From Eimeria necatrix (Eukaryota; Apicomplexa; Conoidasida; Eucoccidiorida; Eimeriidae), in contig NW_013655173.1 of assembly GCF_000499385.1 (NCBI RefSeq), forward strand, positions 22,501 through 32,500: 10,000 nt of DNA, given 5' to 3'. Positions 8,368-10,000 of this stretch are shown in pieces; the first letter of the stretch is position 1, and each line of letters begins with the position of its first letter. Made by a program: the position numbers and the translations under genes. The notes under the pieces were generated by a model. The model did not search any database, was not told the DNA's origin, and saw only the letters and a list, made by a program, of their open reading frames with translations.

Positions 8368-8448
8368 GTGGCAGCTGCATTAACTACAGCAGCAGAAGCA
8401 GCAGCAGCAGTGGCAGCTGTATTAACTGCAGCTACAGCAGAACCGACT

Positions 8449-8451
<3 letters not shown>
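8368..8451. repeat. 42-bp tandem duplication
   Basis: GTGGCAGCTGCATTAACT at 8368 is repeated with one change at 8410, and the two 42-base units are most alike over their first 24 or so bases. The period is 14 codons, and a plus-strand Ala/Thr-rich frame crosses it. I regard that frame as incidental and place the repeat in a gene A intron or a spacer. Confidence 0.75.
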
Positions 8452-8482
<31 letters not shown>

Positions 8483-8538
8483 CATCAATTATGGCCGTAC
8501 AAGTGGCAGCAGCAGCAGCAACGGGAACAGCAACACGT

Positions 8539-8573
<35 letters not shown>

Positions 8574-8589
8574 TGCATTTGCTGCTTCG

Positions 8590-8625
8590 ACTATTTAATT
8601 AATTTAAGCACTTAATTAAACGTCG
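8590..8625. other. AT-rich island with inverted repeat
   Basis: TTTAATTAA (8594-8602) and its reverse complement TTAATTAAA (8612-8620) flank a nine-base spacer, in an otherwise GC-rich, CAG-dominated region. It lies just beyond the TGA at 8647-8649. It may be the 3' end and polyadenylation region of a gene ending at 8647, or the middle of a long intron. Confidence 0.7.
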
Positions 8626-8646
8626 CAAGTGTCTGTACACCTAAAG

Positions 8647-8793
8647 TCAAGTGGCTTTAACCTTCCCTTGCTGCTGTTGCTGCTGCTGCCGCTGCTGCTG
8701 CTGCTGCTGCTGCTGCTGCCGCCGCTGCTGCTGCTGCGTCTTCGCAGCAGGAGCCATTCGTCCCTTGAGGGCGTCAGCAGCAAGAGAAAGCAA
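8647..8793 (-). CDS. Gene A, candidate exon 3 (or terminal exon of a separate gene)
   Basis: After the acceptor CTGCTGCTGCAG|TTG at 8794, which has a CTGAAC branch-like element upstream, the frame reads LLSLAADALKGRMAPAAKTQ, then Gln/Arg runs, then QGKVKAT and a TGA at 8647-8649. An alternative acceptor, GCCCTCAAG|GGA at 8764, keeps the same frame. Near the end, AAG|GTTAAAG at 8661 is a fair donor, so the stop may be intronic and the gene may continue to 7098. Otherwise the gene ends here. Confidence 0.48.
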   Translation of the reverse strand: MLSLAADALKGRMAPAAKTQQQQRRQQQQQQQQQRQQQQQQQGKVKAT

Positions 8794-8868
8794 CTGCAGC
8801 AGCAGCAGCAGGTTCAGCAGCAGCAGCAGCAGCAGCAGAGGCACCACCCAGAAGGTAAAGACCCAAAC

Positions 8869-8964
8869 TTCAACAGCTGCAGCGTGGCTTGCTGCTGCTG
8901 ATTCTTGCTGCTGCTGCTGCTGCTGCTGCTGCAGTCGGTGTGCGAAGAGCTGCTGCTGCAGCTG
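8869..8964 (-). CDS. Gene A, candidate exon 2
   Basis: In the frame shared with exons 1 and 3 it reads QLQQQLFAHRLQ, a Gln run, and ESAAASHAAAVE, ending at GAA|GTTTGGG (phase 0). The acceptor is TCTCTGCAGCTCGCAG at 8965. Another possible exon starts at CGCAG|CAGGAAGCT near 9025, in a different frame (QEAAVPAEPAAAAGGVSLQL). Both are phase-compatible with exon 1, and I cannot decide between them from sequence alone. Confidence 0.38.
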
Positions 8965-9039
8965 CTGCGAGCTGCAGAGACACCCCCCCAGCAGCAGCAG
9001 CAGGCTCAGCTGGTACCGCAGCTTCCTGCTGCGAGCAGC

Positions 9040-9080
<41 letters not shown>

Positions 9081-9081
9081 C
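8965..9081 (-). other. Gene A, candidate intron 1 (117 nt, frame-preserving)
   Basis: It begins GTGCTGCTGC at 9081 and ends CTCGCAG at 8965. It holds a sense-CTG run (plus CAG at 9041-9079). Its length is a multiple of three and it contains no stop in the coding frame, so it can also be read as a Leu-rich insert. Confidence 0.4.
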
Positions 9082-9154
9082 CCCAACCACTACGGGGTCT
9101 CTATAGTTTGTGCTTAGCAGCGCCTCTCTGCACAGGAGCCACGGGGAAGCAGGC

Positions 9155-9186
<32 letters not shown>

Positions 9187-9189
9187 AGC

Positions 9190-9229
<40 letters not shown>

Positions 9230-9330
9230 ACCACGTCGTAGGGCCCCAAAATAGAAGACAGCCATGAGCTGCCCCTGGCAAAAGCGTTTAGAGAGTCTTC
9301 CATGCTGCTCTCGTGCTGCTGCTGCTAGTG

Positions 9331-9394
<64 letters not shown>

Positions 9395-9861
9395 TTAGTT
9401 CGGCTGCTGCTGCAGTTACCGCTAGCCCTGCTTCTATTGTTGCTGTGAGTACGACCGCTGCTGCTGCTACAGCTAATGCTGCTGCTGCTGCTGCTTTCGA
9501 TGCTGCTGCTGCAGTTAGCACTGCTGCTGCTGTTGCTACCTTGGTTGCTGCTGCTGCTGTTTCGGCGGCGGCTGCTGCTTGAGCTAATGCTGCTGCTGCT
9601 TGCTGCTGCTTGCTGCTTCTTGCTGCTGCTGCAGCTAATGGCCATCCCCGTAGGTGTGTGCCATGCTGGCACAGCAGCTGCGAACTGTTGCCGCAGCAGC
9701 AGCAGCAGCAGCTGCTGCTGCTGCTGCTTGCCTTGCTGCCTTTCCTTCTGCTGTCTCGGGTTGTCTTCGGTACCTGCTTGTGGCGCTGCAAGTGCTGTTG
9801 CTGCTGTTGCTGCTGTTGCTGCTGTTGCTGCTGCTGATGCTACTGCAGTCGCTGCTGCTAG

Positions 9862-9897
<36 letters not shown>

Positions 9898-9940
9898 GTG
9901 TCTTCCGCGGGTGTTGGCCGTCTCTATTTGTTTCCCCTTC
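9082..9940 (-). CDS. Gene A, exon 1, interrupted by an in-frame TAG
   Basis: A strong acceptor (TCTTCTTCTTCTTTAAG|G at 9941) opens a minus frame reading KGKQIETANTRGRH, an Ala run, PQAGTEDNPRQQKERQQGK, RQQFAAAVPAWHTPTGMAIS, SSKKQQAA, Ser/Asn runs, GRTHSNNRSRASGN, then a long Gln run. A TAG at 9325-9327 follows. The same frame continues as QQQHESS and MEDSLNAFARGSSWLSSILG, PYDVV, Gln and Ala runs, EPASPWLLCREALLSTNYRD, and meets the donors CCC|GTAGTG (9093) or GGG|GTGCTGCTG (9081). Coherent peptide on both sides of the TAG argues for one exon with a lesion, sequencing error or readthrough. The alternative is a start at the ATG at 9301-9303. Upstream exons would lie beyond the window. Confidence 0.5.
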
Positions 9941-10000
9941 CTTAAAGAAGAAGAAGATTAAATAAATACATTAAAAGTAATTCTGACTTCTTTTCGTGGC
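9941..10000 (-). other. AT-rich flank and pyrimidine tract at the right edge
   Basis: The plus sequence is AT-rich (AAATAAATACATTAAAAG). On the minus strand it becomes a TCT-rich tract directly upstream of an AAG acceptor-like site at 9941. A TAA at 9958-9960 closes the gene A frame upstream. This fits the 3' end of an intron of gene A, or an upstream leader. Confidence 0.5.

Noticed and set aside
7848..8598. Two plus-strand ORFs (7848-8315 and 8368-8598)
   Set aside because: Their length comes from CAG runs and the minisatellites. The non-repeat parts (GLNS-poor, few charged residues) are weaker than the minus-strand islands at 7775-7986 and 8206-8302.
9476..9965. Plus-strand ORFs ending FPFLKEEED or SLKKKKIK
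   Set aside because: Their ends are reverse reads of a pyrimidine-rich acceptor on the minus strand, and the rest is Leu/Ala from CTG runs. The minus frame has far better peptide.
1..10000. Telomere-like AAACCCT repeats, transposon ends, tRNA or rRNA genes
   Set aside because: I looked on both strands and saw no tandem heptamers, no long terminal or inverted repeats with target duplications, and no recognisable tRNA or rRNA sequence.

Overview
The window looks like a repeat-rich chromosome segment of a coccidian apicomplexan, most likely Eimeria. It is saturated with CAG/CTG trinucleotide runs on both strands. Their translations give homopolymeric runs of Q, A and S, and published Eimeria genomes are known for this pattern. 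Pure CAG/CTG tracts contain no stop codon in any of six frames, so most long open frames here are artefacts. I judged coding by the non-repeat peptide between runs, by splice-site-like sequences and by whether codon phases agree across candidate introns. Everything informative lies on the minus strand.

Gene B (minus, 6774 to beyond position 1) is a large split gene. Four candidate exons (3419-6774, 2255-3337, 1476-1860, 1-1240) join in phase through three candidate introns (3338-3418, 1861-2254, 1241-1475) and give at least about 2,020 codons. The N-terminal two thirds is leucine-rich and probably helical, possibly an alpha-solenoid. The C-terminal part is Ser/Pro/Glu/Gln-rich and probably disordered. 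I do not recognise the family. Two apparent stop codons (3415-3417, 2251-2253) sit inside splice donors (GTAAGT, GTAATT). The last exon runs off the window.

Gene A (minus, about 9940 to 7098) lies upstream of gene B in the same orientation and appears to be a string of shorter exons: 9940-9082, 8964-8869, 8793-8647, 8302-8206, 7986-7775, 7536-7420, 7361-7326 and 7175-7098. The last junction is the best, with a perfect GTAAGT donor and a coherent C-terminus. The first exon has one in-frame TAG at 9325-9327. An AT-rich island at 8590-8625 could instead split this region into two genes.

The most striking pattern is polarity. In the sense direction of both genes, exons mostly carry CAG repeats and candidate introns mostly carry CTG repeats, so repeat orientation flips at exon/intron borders. 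Candidate acceptors are CTG tracts ending in TGCAG, and several candidate donors read GTGCTGCTG. Several of these introns are stop-free multiples of three, so retaining them would insert poly-Leu. A near-palindromic motif (GTGTACGTACACC-like) recurs about seven times. Two minisatellites lie in the gene A introns. No RNA genes, CRISPR arrays or mobile elements were seen.
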